A stretch of DNA of 64,000 nucleotides. Source: CAWUEX02 sp963921305 (lineage in GTDB: Bacteria; Pseudomonadota; Alphaproteobacteria; Rhodospirillales; Rhodospirillaceae). The notes below the pieces were generated by a model. That model saw nothing but the letters and a program-made list of their open reading frames with translations. It made no database searches and had not been told where the DNA came from. Position numbers and translations under genes: made by a program. The stretch covers positions 434,001 to 498,000 of the forward strand of contig CAWUEX030000002.1 in NCBI GenBank assembly GCA_963921305.4. The letters are read 5' to 3'. Of the stretch, positions 28,801-36,142 are shown piece after piece; position 1 is the first letter of the stretch, and each line of letters opens with the position of its first letter.

Positions 28801-29411
28801 ATATAACAATTCCCGAAGGGTCGATGCTCGACCCAGTACATCCGGCTGCGGTTGTCGCGGGCAATGTCGAGACGTCGCAGATTATCTGCGATGCGTTGTA
28901 TGGCGCCCTCGGTCGCCTCGCGGCGAGCCAAGGAACAATGAACAACCTCACCTTTGGCAACGCCACCCACCAATACTATGAGACGATCTGCGGCGGCAGC
29001 GGCGCTGGCCCTGGCTTTAGGGGCGCAGACGCCGTTCAAACTCACATGACGAATTCACGGCTGACCGATGCCGAAGTCCTCGAGTGGCGATACCCCGTCG
29101 TCGTCGAGACCTTTGGCGTTCGCCGCAATTCGGGCGGTGAAGGGGCGCACCGGGGCGGTGACGGCGCCGTGAGGCGCATTAGATTCCTCGATGACATGAA
29201 TGTCTCAATTCTGTCAGGCCGCCGCAAAACGGCGCCGCATGGTTTAGCCGGCGGGCACCCGGGACTCCCCGGCCGGGCTTGGATCGAGAGGCCGGATGGA
29301 ACACGCAAAGACATGGAATTTTCAGACCGGGCGGACCTCCGGCGCGGCGATATCATTGTCGTTGAAACTCCAGGTGGCGGCGGCTACGGGCCGCCAAAGT
29401 CTGATGATTAG
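25806..29411 (+). CDS. Fused HyuA-HyuB hydantoinase/5-oxoprolinase
   Basis: The 1201-residue chain joins the HyuA half (about 1-680) and the HyuB half (about 690-1195), the arrangement of eukaryotic-type ATP-dependent 5-oxoprolinase, with the usual total length. HyuA signatures are FWIDRGGTFTDVVARRPDG at the N-terminus, KMGTTVATNALLERRGEPT and GFDMGGTSTDVSHYAG, all ATPase-fold loops. HyuB signatures include DPIMIEIFNSLYMAIAEQMG and the glycine-rich end RRGDIIVVETPGGGGYGPP. The likely reaction is ATP-driven opening of 5-oxoproline to glutamate; related enzymes open hydantoins, so the exact substrate is open. It is followed after 12 bases by a deiminase-like gene. A 289-base upstream gap shows no recognisable site. 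Confidence 0.92.
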   Translation: MGWQFWIDRGGTFTDVVARRPDGTLTSTKLLSENKTAYEDSAVAGIRHLLGVGDKEPFPNDKVDIVKMGTTVATNALLERRGEPTVLAITQGFGDALTIGTQHRPDLFALNIVRPPPLYSHTVEIRERVLANGDIDTPLDEGAVAEALQAAFDDGYRALAIALLHADRYPEHERQVADIAREIGFSQVSASHDVIPLMRLVSRGDTTVADAYLSPILRRYVDQTITLTNQTPVLFMQSNGGLVEGQKFRGKDAILSGPAGGIVGMAGIAADAGYDNVIGFDMGGTSTDVSHYAGSYERTQDTTIGGVRLRTPMMNIHTVAAGGGSRCIFDGLRFRVGPESAGASPGPACYRQGGPLTITDCNVLLGRIQPNHFPRVFGSSGADPLDTATPKKLFEQLSDEVNEKLGECKPPEALAEGFLAVAVENMANAIKTISVQRGYDVAEYTLVSFGGAGGQHACAVADALGMSRILIHPFAGVLSAYGMGRADLRVLKQQTIAHPLEKPYFAKLNNALSGLRERARAELCAQGVPKDEVATTDTLLLRYEGSDTTIDVPADNLNAAAADFTDRHAKLFGFVQLDKTLVVEAITCEAVGGGDHTPHAFKTTRPESDSLPAAGHVRLWAGGGWTEAPVIQRDAMPLGDVLKGPALVIDANSTTFVDCGWQAESTPGGNLVLTRHESPEKTVAIGTSADPIMIEIFNSLYMAIAEQMGATLQNTAHSVNIKERLDFSCAVFDHRGGLVANAPHMPVHLGSMGESVRAVIAKHRATMTRGQAFITNAPYNGGTHLPDVTVVMPVYPEGEDAPAFFVAARGHHADIGGLTPGSMPPDSTSIEQEGILFDAEIVLDKGALQEGMIHRTLTDNAYPARNPQQNLADIRAQIAACAKGSDELLRMIGTYGLDTVKAYTQHVQDNAEEAVRRVISVLKDGAFRGATDEGGTVAVTISIDKDNREAHVDFTGTSEQRKSNYNAPAAICRAAVLYVFRTLVDDPIPMNEGCLRPINITIPEGSMLDPVHPAAVVAGNVETSQIICDALYGALGRLAASQGTMNNLTFGNATHQYYETICGGSGAGPGFRGADAVQTHMTNSRLTDAEVLEWRYPVVVETFGVRRNSGGEGAHRGGDGAVRRIRFLDDMNVSILSGRRKTAPHGLAGGHPGLPGRAWIERPDGTRKDMEFSDRADLRRGDIIVVETPGGGGYGPPKSDD

Positions 29412-29423
29412 CCGGCGCAGAGC

Positions 29424-30518
29424 ATGGGGCCAGGCATGGTAAGTTGCCCCGCCGACGATGGGTTTTATCTGCCCGCGGAATGGTCCCGCCACGCGCGAAC
29501 ATGGGCCCTTTGGCCCCGTGACGAAAACCTTCAGCCGTTCGTTTCAGAGCTCGTCACGGCTATCCAAAAATATGAGCCTGTGAGTCTTGCGGCGCCTGCG
29601 AGTGAAGCGGGCATGGCCGAACGTCTGTGTCGGGGCGCGCAAATCTGGAGAGTGGATTTCGGCAGCGGCCAGTTGCGTGATTTTGGCCCAACTTTCCTCG
29701 TTGACGGAAAAGGTGGCGAAGCCGCCGTTGATTGGCCTGTCTGGGACCCTGGCAACGCGACGACAGACAGGATGGCATCCACCTCATTTAGTCATGAGTT
29801 GCTGAGCGCCGTCGAGGTCCGACGGTTCAGGGCTCCTTTGACCATCGAGGACACGAACTTTTGTACGGATGGAGAAGGAACACTTTTGTGCCTTGCCCAT
29901 GCAGTTCTCGACGGCGCCCGAAACCACGGGCTGGAGAAACTTTCTGCCTATGACATGTTGTGCCGCTGGCTCGGCGTCTCTCGTGTCATATGGATCAATG
30001 TTGAGTTCAGCGGCCCAGAAGCAGGCCGGGACGTTCGCCAGCTCTGCGGGTTTACGAAACCTGGGCATGCCTTGGTCGGGGAGTTGCCAGACGGACCCAA
30101 CAAAGATGTTCTGGACAAAGTCGCACACAGACTTCAGACAGCCCGCGATGCATCGGGCAAAACCCTATCGGTGACACGCATCCCAGCCCTGGAAGTCGAT
30201 GGCCACCTGGCGTCGTATACGTCCTTCTACGCCCTCAATACCGCTTTGTTGGTGCCGCAGTATGGAGACAGCAAATGCGATGAGACCGCGTGCGAGATTT
30301 TGTCGGGTTGCTTCCCGGGGCGCACGATCGAACCGATCGACTGTCGCGAGCTCGTAAAGAGGGGGATAACACTGTCCCGTATGGTGCAGTACCAGCCCGC
30401 ACGCCTGCTGGATCGCTCAAAAGCGACACTGCTGCCAAAATCATCCTGGCAGAGACCAGTGCCGGATTGTGTCGGACTGCTTGAAGAATACATTGCCCAG
30501 GCCGAGGACGACTCCTGA
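29424..30518 (+). CDS. Agmatine-deiminase-like protein lacking catalytic Cys and His (probable pseudoenzyme)
   Basis: The 364-residue product aligns along its length with agmatine deiminase (PAD superfamily): FYLPAEWSRHARTWALWP, RDFGPTFLVD, IEDTNFCTDGEGTLLC and SFYALNTALLVPQYGD. From memory of plant agmatine deiminase, the guanidine-binding Asp (86) and Glu (142) remain, but the GHxD catalytic His and Asp correspond to Asp203 and Arg205, and the terminal GGNIHC motif reads GITLSR, so the nucleophilic Cys becomes Arg319 and its His Ser318. The alignment there needs no gap, so substitution and not frameshift explains the loss. The frame is intact, and the gene lies 12 bases behind the oxoprolinase gene, so it is probably expressed. 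Role: binding, regulation or a different chemistry; unknown. Confidence 0.75.
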   Translation: MGPGMVSCPADDGFYLPAEWSRHARTWALWPRDENLQPFVSELVTAIQKYEPVSLAAPASEAGMAERLCRGAQIWRVDFGSGQLRDFGPTFLVDGKGGEAAVDWPVWDPGNATTDRMASTSFSHELLSAVEVRRFRAPLTIEDTNFCTDGEGTLLCLAHAVLDGARNHGLEKLSAYDMLCRWLGVSRVIWINVEFSGPEAGRDVRQLCGFTKPGHALVGELPDGPNKDVLDKVAHRLQTARDASGKTLSVTRIPALEVDGHLASYTSFYALNTALLVPQYGDSKCDETACEILSGCFPGRTIEPIDCRELVKRGITLSRMVQYQPARLLDRSKATLLPKSSWQRPVPDCVGLLEEYIAQAEDDS

Positions 30519-30537
30519 GGACGCACTGCCACACCGC

Positions 30538-30660
30538 CTAAGGTGCCGGTGCGATAACCAAGTAGACGAGCCACACAAAGACTGCCACCGCGCATAGGGC
30601 AAACAAGAGGCGCCGGCCTTGAGAGGGCGGTTTTGGAGCTGGAGTCACATCTTTTGTCAT
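30538..30660 (-). CDS. Small single-pass membrane protein, 40 residues
   Basis: Starting at the ATG at 30660, this short frame gives a Pro/Lys-rich N-terminus (MTKDVTPAPKPPSQGRR), then one membrane helix (LLFALCAVAVFVWLVYLVIA) and ends APAP. The composition, with a positive cluster right before the helix, is that of a real inner-membrane miniprotein. The frame is open back to 30753, but that extension has no such character. It lies between the deiminase-like gene and the divergent antiporter gene. Function unknown; the call depends on composition only. Confidence 0.45.
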   Translation of the reverse strand: MTKDVTPAPKPPSQGRRLLFALCAVAVFVWLVYLVIAPAP

Positions 30661-30773
30661 ATGCGGCGCCTCTCGCCTTCTGCCCATCCCAACCGCCGCT
30701 GAGAATAGCACACAAGCCCTTGCCAAGGGGATGCGGGCACCGTAGGACATCAACGGGCGAAAGCTAAGAGAAT

Positions 30774-31760
30774 GTGGCGCACGTGACCGAGTTTCTTCCC
30801 TATATCAAGCTGATTATCGGACTGGTCCTCCTCAGCGGCGGTGCGGATTACCTTATTCGCGGCGCTGTAGCGGTGGCCCGCCGGTTCGACATCTCCCCTC
30901 TGGTGATCGGTTTGACCATCGTCGCGCTTGGCACGTCGCTGCCGGAGCTGGTGGTTTGTGTCCGTGCCGCTCTGGCCGGCGCAGCTGGCATCTCGGTCGG
31001 CAACGTGGTCGGCAGTAATATCGCCAACATTTTGTTCATTCTCGGTGCCGGCGCCTTGGTATTCCCCATTTCCGCCAACCGCTCGCACTTCTTACGCGAC
31101 AGCACCATCATGGTTGGTGCGACGCTGCTTTTTGTCGGGATAGCGCTGACGGGCTCATTTGCGTTTGGCCCCGGACTGGTCATGGTCGCGTTGCTGTTCG
31201 GCTTCCTCATCTTTTCTTACATGCAGGGTAAAAAGCATGGCGCAAAAGACTTGAGCATGATCGATATAGACGAAGCCGATGTGGAAAAAACAGTCGCCCC
31301 TGGCCTTGCTACCGTTTGGATTCTCGGCGGGTTGGCGGCCGTCGCTTTCGGCGCAGACCTGCTGGTCGACGGCGCCACCACAATCGCACGTCGCCTCGGC
31401 GTCGGTGAAGAGGTCATTGGCCTTACCATGGTTGCCGTCGGAACATCACTACCGGAACTGGCGACCGTGGTCGCCGCAGCCGCACGCAAGCATACGGACC
31501 TGGTGGTCGGCAACGTAATGGGCAGCAATATTTTCAACATCTTAGGCGTCATGGGTGTAACGGCAATCGTCGCGGACGTTCCGGTGACCGCGCAGATTCT
31601 GTCCTTCGACATTTGGGTCATGACGGCCGTTGCCATACTGCTTGTGCCGTTTATGTTGTCTGGGAACGTGCTTTCGCGCCGTGAAGGCGCCATCTGCCTG
31701 CTGGTCTACGTCGGATATATCGCCGTTCAGTACGTCGGCGTAGATCGCCTTTTAGCATGA
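30774..31760 (+). CDS. Calcium/sodium antiporter (YrbG family)
   Basis: The 328-residue protein shows the internal duplication of the CaCA cation exchangers: ALGTSLPELVVCVRAALAGA followed by GNVVGSNIANILFILG in the first half, and AVGTSLPELATVVAAAARKH followed by GNVMGSNIFNILGVMG in the second. These alpha repeats form the ion path in the inner membrane; ten helices are expected. A central hydrophilic loop (about 155-175) separates the halves. Translation starts at a GTG (30774, or 30783). The stop overlaps the start of the next gene (ATGA), implying coupled translation with the reductase and folB. Confidence 0.93.
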   Translation: MAHVTEFLPYIKLIIGLVLLSGGADYLIRGAVAVARRFDISPLVIGLTIVALGTSLPELVVCVRAALAGAAGISVGNVVGSNIANILFILGAGALVFPISANRSHFLRDSTIMVGATLLFVGIALTGSFAFGPGLVMVALLFGFLIFSYMQGKKHGAKDLSMIDIDEADVEKTVAPGLATVWILGGLAAVAFGADLLVDGATTIARRLGVGEEVIGLTMVAVGTSLPELATVVAAAARKHTDLVVGNVMGSNIFNILGVMGVTAIVADVPVTAQILSFDIWVMTAVAILLVPFMLSGNVLSRREGAICLLVYVGYIAVQYVGVDRLLA

Positions 31761-32527
31761 CAAGCGGCCACCCCAGAGTTGCGCTTGTAACCGGCGGCGC
31801 CCAACGCATTGGGCGCGCACTCACCGAGGCACTGGCAAATTCAGGCTGGGCTGTCGCAATCCACTACCGTGACAGTGGCGACGTTGCGAACGAGCTCGCG
31901 GGCCGGATCAAGGCAGATGGTGGTCGGGCTGTTACATGTAACGGCGACCTGAGCAATGAGGCCGAGACGGAAAGCGTTTTTGAGCAAGCGCAGAGTTCCC
32001 TCGGGCCAGTTACAGCGGTGATCAACAACGCTTCTGTTTTTGATGCCGAAGAGTGGCGCGACGTTACGTCCGAGTCATGGGACAAGCACTTCAGTGTCAA
32101 CCTTCGTGCACCTTTCATTCTCAGTCAGCTTTTGGCACGCAATCTTCCAGCTGCGGAGGCCGGAAATATTATCAATATCATCGATCAGCGTGTCCTGAAC
32201 CTGAACCCCCACTACGTGTCCTACACGTTGAGCAAAGCTGGGCTATGGACCATGACGCAGACGTTGGCCATGGCCTTGGCACCCCGCATCCGCGTTAATG
32301 CGATCGGGCCTGGACCGACCCTGCCAAACCCGCGGCAATCTCGTGCTGCCTTTGATCAGCAGGCTACGGCGACGCCGTTGGAACGCCCGGTTAGTCCGGA
32401 TGAAGTTGCTGCTGCTATGTGTTACTTGCTGGGCGCAGTGAACGTGACCGGCCAGTTCATCGCGGTGGACAGCGGCGAGCACTTGGGATGGGCGCAACCG
32501 GAAAAAGGGAAGGCATACGATGGCTGA
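31757..32527 (+). CDS. PTR1/FolM-type SDR, probable pteridine/dihydrofolate reductase
   Basis: This 256-residue short-chain dehydrogenase has the cofactor loop VTGGAQRIGR (11-20) and NNAS (90-93). At the active site the usual Ser is replaced by Asp: IID143QR, then Tyr156 and Lys160. The Asp-(13)-Tyr-(4)-Lys spacing is the same as in Leishmania pteridine reductase PTR1 and resembles E. coli FolM (dihydromonapterin reductase). With folB overlapping its 3' end by 8 bases, a role in reducing pterins or dihydrofolate is well supported. The ATGA overlap with the antiporter suggests one transcript. The exact substrate is inferred, so no gene symbol is given. Confidence 0.82.
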   Translation: MTSGHPRVALVTGGAQRIGRALTEALANSGWAVAIHYRDSGDVANELAGRIKADGGRAVTCNGDLSNEAETESVFEQAQSSLGPVTAVINNASVFDAEEWRDVTSESWDKHFSVNLRAPFILSQLLARNLPAAEAGNIINIIDQRVLNLNPHYVSYTLSKAGLWTMTQTLAMALAPRIRVNAIGPGPTLPNPRQSRAAFDQQATATPLERPVSPDEVAAAMCYLLGAVNVTGQFIAVDSGEHLGWAQPEKGKAYDG

Positions 32528-32942
32528 GGTTTCGAAAAGTGCGGTCATCAAGCCTTTGCGCATCGCCAGCGCACAAGACGCCCTGCGTCATGTCTTCGTG
32601 CGCGATCTGGTGATTGCTTGCAATATCGGGGTGCATGCCCACGAAAAAGGCCGGCAACAGCGCGTCCGGATCAATCTTGACCTGGCCGTTCGCGATAACC
32701 GAAATCCGCTCGATGACCGGATCGAAAACGTCGTGTGCTACGAAGACGCCGTGACCCGTATTCGCGCTATTACCGCCGATGGCCACATCAATCTGGTCGA
32801 GACCCTGGCGGAACGCATCGCCCAGGCCTGCCTGCAACACCCGGACTGCCAAGGCGCGCGAGTCCGGGTGGAAAAGCTGGACGTTTTCGACGACGTCGAG
32901 AGCGTGGGCGTCGAAATCGAACGGGTCGCCGACGAGGCTTAG
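32520..32942 (+). CDS. folB: Dihydroneopterin aldolase
   Basis: FolB cleaves 7,8-dihydroneopterin to 6-hydroxymethyl-7,8-dihydropterin and glycolaldehyde in folate synthesis. The 140-residue protein has an extra 25-residue N-terminal segment and then the family core: VFVRDLVIACNIGVHAHEKG (substrate region), RVRINLDLAV, and INLVETLAERIAQACL with the conserved Glu. C-terminal RVRVEKLDVFDDVESVGVEI closes the fold. Its start lies inside the reductase gene (8-base overlap), supporting a joint role in pterin metabolism. Confidence 0.92.
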   Translation: MAEVSKSAVIKPLRIASAQDALRHVFVRDLVIACNIGVHAHEKGRQQRVRINLDLAVRDNRNPLDDRIENVVCYEDAVTRIRAITADGHINLVETLAERIAQACLQHPDCQGARVRVEKLDVFDDVESVGVEIERVADEA

Positions 32943-33287
32943 CGGCGCGAAGTCTTAGCTCATTGATTTAGCTGCAGAATATCTGCCCGAATCTCTCTCA
33001 GCCTGCAGTTCCATGACCGAGTCAAGTAAGTTGTACACACGTGCTAGATTTCGTCGAGTCAGTGAAGGTGCGGTGCAGCATTAAGCAAGCCGATTTTCGT
33101 CCAACCTGACCACACCCGGAAATATTGAGCTATTACATAGACTTATGCGGATATCGGGATGCGGCCCTGAACACGGCTGAAAACGCGTAGGATATTGATT
33201 TCGCTCTAGATTGTTCGCTTAAGCCCACATTCCCACAGAGTTTTCCACATCTGACCTTTGACTTTGACCATTTATTGAACGCGCCGG
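32943..33287. other. 345-base gap upstream of uvrC without a recognised gene
   Basis: Neither strand shows a supportable gene or RNA. The last 60 bases contain TTTTCCACA and TTCCCACAG, which resemble single DnaA-box-type sequences but do not form a cluster. No convincing promoter hexamers or terminator-like hairpin were found. Confidence 0.4.
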
Positions 33288-35234
33288 GTGGCTGTTGACC
33301 AAAAGGTGCCAGAGTGCGAAATCGGCGGCATGACGACGCCTGACCCCGCCCCCCGCGCCGTAAATACACCTGAGTCCGGTAGCAAAGACTCCGGCAATGG
33401 CCTTGAGATCTTGTCGGAGGCCGTGAAGACGTTGCCGGGTAGCCCCGGTGTCTATCGCATGCTGAATGGGAAGAGTGAGCCACTTTATGTGGGTAAGGCG
33501 AAAAATCTCAAGAAGCGCGTGGCATCTTACACGCGGATAGACCGCATGCCCATGCGCCTCCAACGCATGGTGTTGGAAACCCGCCATCTTGAGGTCATAA
33601 CCACACACACGGAAGCCGAGGCCCTTCTGCTTGAGAGCAATCTGATCAAGCAGCTTAAGCCGCGTTACAACATCCTACTGCGAGACGATAAGTCTTTTGC
33701 ATATATCAAAGTAACTGGTGATCATCCCTTTCCACGCATCGTGAAACATCGGGGCAAGCGCGCGGCGCCGCATACATACTTCGGACCCTTCGCCTCCGCG
33801 GGCGCAGTCAATCAGACGCTCACCACGCTCCAGAAAATTTTTCTGCTCAGATCATGTAGCGACACTGTGTTTTCGAATCGAAGCCGGGCGTGTCTGCTCT
33901 ACCAAATCAAACGCTGCAGCGCACCTTGCGTGGATAAGATAACAACCGCTGAGTACTCAGATCTTATTGAACAGGCGGAACTTTTCCTGAAGGGCGACAG
34001 TGCAAATATTCAGAAGGCACTTTCGGAAAAAATGGAAGAAGCCGCTGAGGAACTGGACTTCGAAGAAGCAGCAGAATACCGCGATCGCATTCGCGCGTTG
34101 ACTCATGTTCAAGGACACCAAGATGTCAACTCGCGATCACTTGAAGACTCAGACGTAGTTGCGATGCACCGCAGCGGTGGACAGAGCTGCGTCCAAGTCT
34201 TTTTCTTTCGCGGCGGACAAAATTTCGGAAATCGGGCGTATTATCCGGCTCATGGCGCTGAGGATACTGACGGCGCCATTCTTGAGGCGTTCTTGGGCCA
34301 GTTTTACGAGACCACCAGCGCTCCAAAGCAAGTGCTAGCCAGCCAACTTCCGGACAATCGGAAAATTCTGTCAGAAGCCCTGGGCATCCGCGCCGGATAC
34401 AAGGTGGAGATTTTGGTTCCGCAAAAAGGTGACAAACATAAAATCGTTGAGAATGCTCTTTTGAATGCCAAGGACGCGCTCGGCCGCAAGATGGCTGAGA
34501 GTTCCGCACAACGCAAATTGCTCGACGGCGTATCCGAAGTATTTGACATGGGGGTGCCGCCGGAACGCATCGAAGTCTATGACAACTCCCATATTTCAGG
34601 AACCAACATGGTCGGGGCCATGATCGTCAGTGGTCCGGGCGGGCTAGAGAAGAATGCGTACCGCAAGTTCAACATAAGTTCTGACGACGTCGAGCCGGGT
34701 GACGACTATGGCGCTATGCGGGAAGTATTGCGGCGACGTTTTTCTAGAGCGCAAAAAGAAGACCCAGACCGGACACGTGGGCAGTGGCCCGACCTTGTTC
34801 TGATAGATGGCGGCGTGGGGCAGCTCTCCAGCGTCGAGAACGCACTGGCCGATTTGGGGATTGATGACCTGGCGGTCGTCGCGATTTCCAAGGGGCCCGA
34901 CAGAGATGCCGGACGTGAGGAGTTTCATGTGCCCGGGCGAGCGCCGTTTACCTTACCGCCGTCGCACCCGGTCCTATATTTCCTGCAAAGACTGCGCGAC
35001 GAAGCGCACCGTTTCGCGATTTCCACCCACCGGGCGAAGCGATCGAAAGCGCTGACGCGGTCAGAGCTGGACGAAATCCAGGGAATTGGGGGCACCCGCA
35101 AGAAAGCTCTTCTGCACCGATTTGGGTCAGCGAAAGCCGTCGCGCAGGCTGGTATTGAGGACCTTTCCGCCGTGAACGGTATCAGTGCAGGTCTGGCCAA
35201 AAGAATCTATGATCATTTCCATGCGGATGGTTAA
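33288..35234 (+). CDS. uvrC: Excinuclease ABC subunit C
   Basis: UvrC makes the two incisions around bulky DNA lesions in nucleotide excision repair. The 648-residue protein has the GIY-YIG nuclease (about 45-125, SPGVYRMLNGKSEPLYVGKA), the Cys-rich region around CSAPC, a UVR motif that binds UvrB (about 235-270), the RNase-H-like second nuclease (PPERIEVYDNSHISGTNMVG, LVLIDGGVGQL) and a C-terminal helix-hairpin-helix (DEIQGIGGTRKKALLHRFGS). The start may be the GTG at 33288 or the ATG at 33330; the first 40 residues are poorly conserved either way. pgsA follows after 42 bases and may be co-transcribed. Confidence 0.97.
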   Translation: MAVDQKVPECEIGGMTTPDPAPRAVNTPESGSKDSGNGLEILSEAVKTLPGSPGVYRMLNGKSEPLYVGKAKNLKKRVASYTRIDRMPMRLQRMVLETRHLEVITTHTEAEALLLESNLIKQLKPRYNILLRDDKSFAYIKVTGDHPFPRIVKHRGKRAAPHTYFGPFASAGAVNQTLTTLQKIFLLRSCSDTVFSNRSRACLLYQIKRCSAPCVDKITTAEYSDLIEQAELFLKGDSANIQKALSEKMEEAAEELDFEEAAEYRDRIRALTHVQGHQDVNSRSLEDSDVVAMHRSGGQSCVQVFFFRGGQNFGNRAYYPAHGAEDTDGAILEAFLGQFYETTSAPKQVLASQLPDNRKILSEALGIRAGYKVEILVPQKGDKHKIVENALLNAKDALGRKMAESSAQRKLLDGVSEVFDMGVPPERIEVYDNSHISGTNMVGAMIVSGPGGLEKNAYRKFNISSDDVEPGDDYGAMREVLRRRFSRAQKEDPDRTRGQWPDLVLIDGGVGQLSSVENALADLGIDDLAVVAISKGPDRDAGREEFHVPGRAPFTLPPSHPVLYFLQRLRDEAHRFAISTHRAKRSKALTRSELDEIQGIGGTRKKALLHRFGSAKAVAQAGIEDLSAVNGISAGLAKRIYDHFHADG

Positions 35235-35276
35235 CAGCGGATTTCGGCGCAAGCACCGAAACTGGAACGAGTCTCA

Positions 35277-35873
35277 GTGATCAATTTACCCAACATTCTC
35301 ACACTGTCTCGCATTGCGGTTATCCCGGTCGTGATCAGTTTATTCTATTGGGATACGCCGGCGACCCGGTGGGTGATGTGCGGACTTTTTACCGCAGCAG
35401 GAATTACGGACTTCTTCGACGGCTATCTTGCCCGGAGGAGCAACCAGGTATCGCCTTTGGGGCGATTCTTGGACCCCATTGCCGACAAGCTGTTGGTGGC
35501 CGCTTTGCTGCTGATGCTGGCCGGTTTTGATCGCATGTCGGTGTGGGCCTACTTTCCGGCCGTGATCATCTTGATGCGAGAACTTCTGGTGTCGGGCTTA
35601 CGGGAGTTTCTGGCTGAAACGCAGGTGAGTGTTCCGGTTACCCAGCTGGCGAAGTGGAAAACGACGGTCCAGATGTTCAGCCTGGGCTTCCTGATCGTCG
35701 GCACAGACTCCCCAAATTGGATACCAGCCCAGTTGATTGGCGAGATCGGATTATGGCTGGCTGCGCTGCTGACCCTTGTCACCGGTTACGATTATCTAAA
35801 AGCCGGTATCCGCTACATGCTCGAAACCGAAACGGCCAAAGGCTCTAATCATGACGGTGGCGCGGAGAGCTGA
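35277..35873 (+). CDS. pgsA: CDP-diacylglycerol-glycerol-3-phosphate 3-phosphatidyltransferase
   Basis: PgsA makes phosphatidylglycerol phosphate, the committed step to acidic phospholipids, in the inner membrane. The 198-residue protein carries the CDP-alcohol phosphotransferase signature DGYLARRSNQVSPLGRFLDP followed by IADK (about 44-67), with the spaced Asp residues that bind metal, and about five membrane segments. Translation starts at a GTG (MINLPNILTLSRIAVIPVVI, the standard N-terminus). It follows uvrC, a common pairing, and moaD starts 2 bases after its stop. Confidence 0.96.
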   Translation: MINLPNILTLSRIAVIPVVISLFYWDTPATRWVMCGLFTAAGITDFFDGYLARRSNQVSPLGRFLDPIADKLLVAALLLMLAGFDRMSVWAYFPAVIILMRELLVSGLREFLAETQVSVPVTQLAKWKTTVQMFSLGFLIVGTDSPNWIPAQLIGEIGLWLAALLTLVTGYDYLKAGIRYMLETETAKGSNHDGGAES

Positions 35874-35875
35874 TT

Positions 35876-36142
35876 ATGCCGGCCATTGACGTTCTCTACT
35901 TTGCTTGGATCAAGGAGAAGATTGGCGTCGGGCAGGAGCAGGTTTCTCCACCTGGTACTGTGAAAACAGTATCTGACCTGCTGGATTGGCTGGCAGACCG
36001 CAGCGCTGGCCATCGAAGCGCCCTATCTGACCGTGCGCGCATTCGCGCCGCACTAGATCAAACCCACGTTCCGCTCGACTCTCCCATCGAAGGCGCGGGA
36101 GAAATCGCGTTCTTCCCCCCGGTTACGGGCGGTGCATCATGA
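35876..36142 (+). CDS. moaD: Molybdopterin synthase small subunit MoaD, with residues beyond Gly-Gly
   Basis: MoaD is the ubiquitin-like sulfur carrier whose C-terminal Gly-Gly is thiocarboxylated and inserted in MoaE to make molybdopterin. The 88-residue protein fits the family (VLYFAWIKEKIGVGQ, then EIAFFPPVTGG) but ends GGAS: two residues follow Gly85-Gly86. In standard MoaD the second Gly is the last residue, so this protein would need trimming, or the frame is affected by the ATGA overlap with moaE (the extra codons are GCA TCA just before TGA). It sits between pgsA and moaE in a tight cluster. Confidence 0.93.
   Translation: MPAIDVLYFAWIKEKIGVGQEQVSPPGTVKTVSDLLDWLADRSAGHRSALSDRARIRAALDQTHVPLDSPIEGAGEIAFFPPVTGGAS

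Noticed and set aside
29424..30518. Frameshift or pseudogene explanation for the missing deiminase active site
   Set aside because: The alignment to the family continues on both sides of every lost residue without change of frame, and no internal stop exists, so substitutions explain the changes.
33234..33260. TTCCCACAG and TTTTCCACA as DnaA boxes and hence a replication origin
   Set aside because: Only two loose matches, with no cluster, no AT-rich unwinding region and no dnaA, hemE or parAB neighbour.
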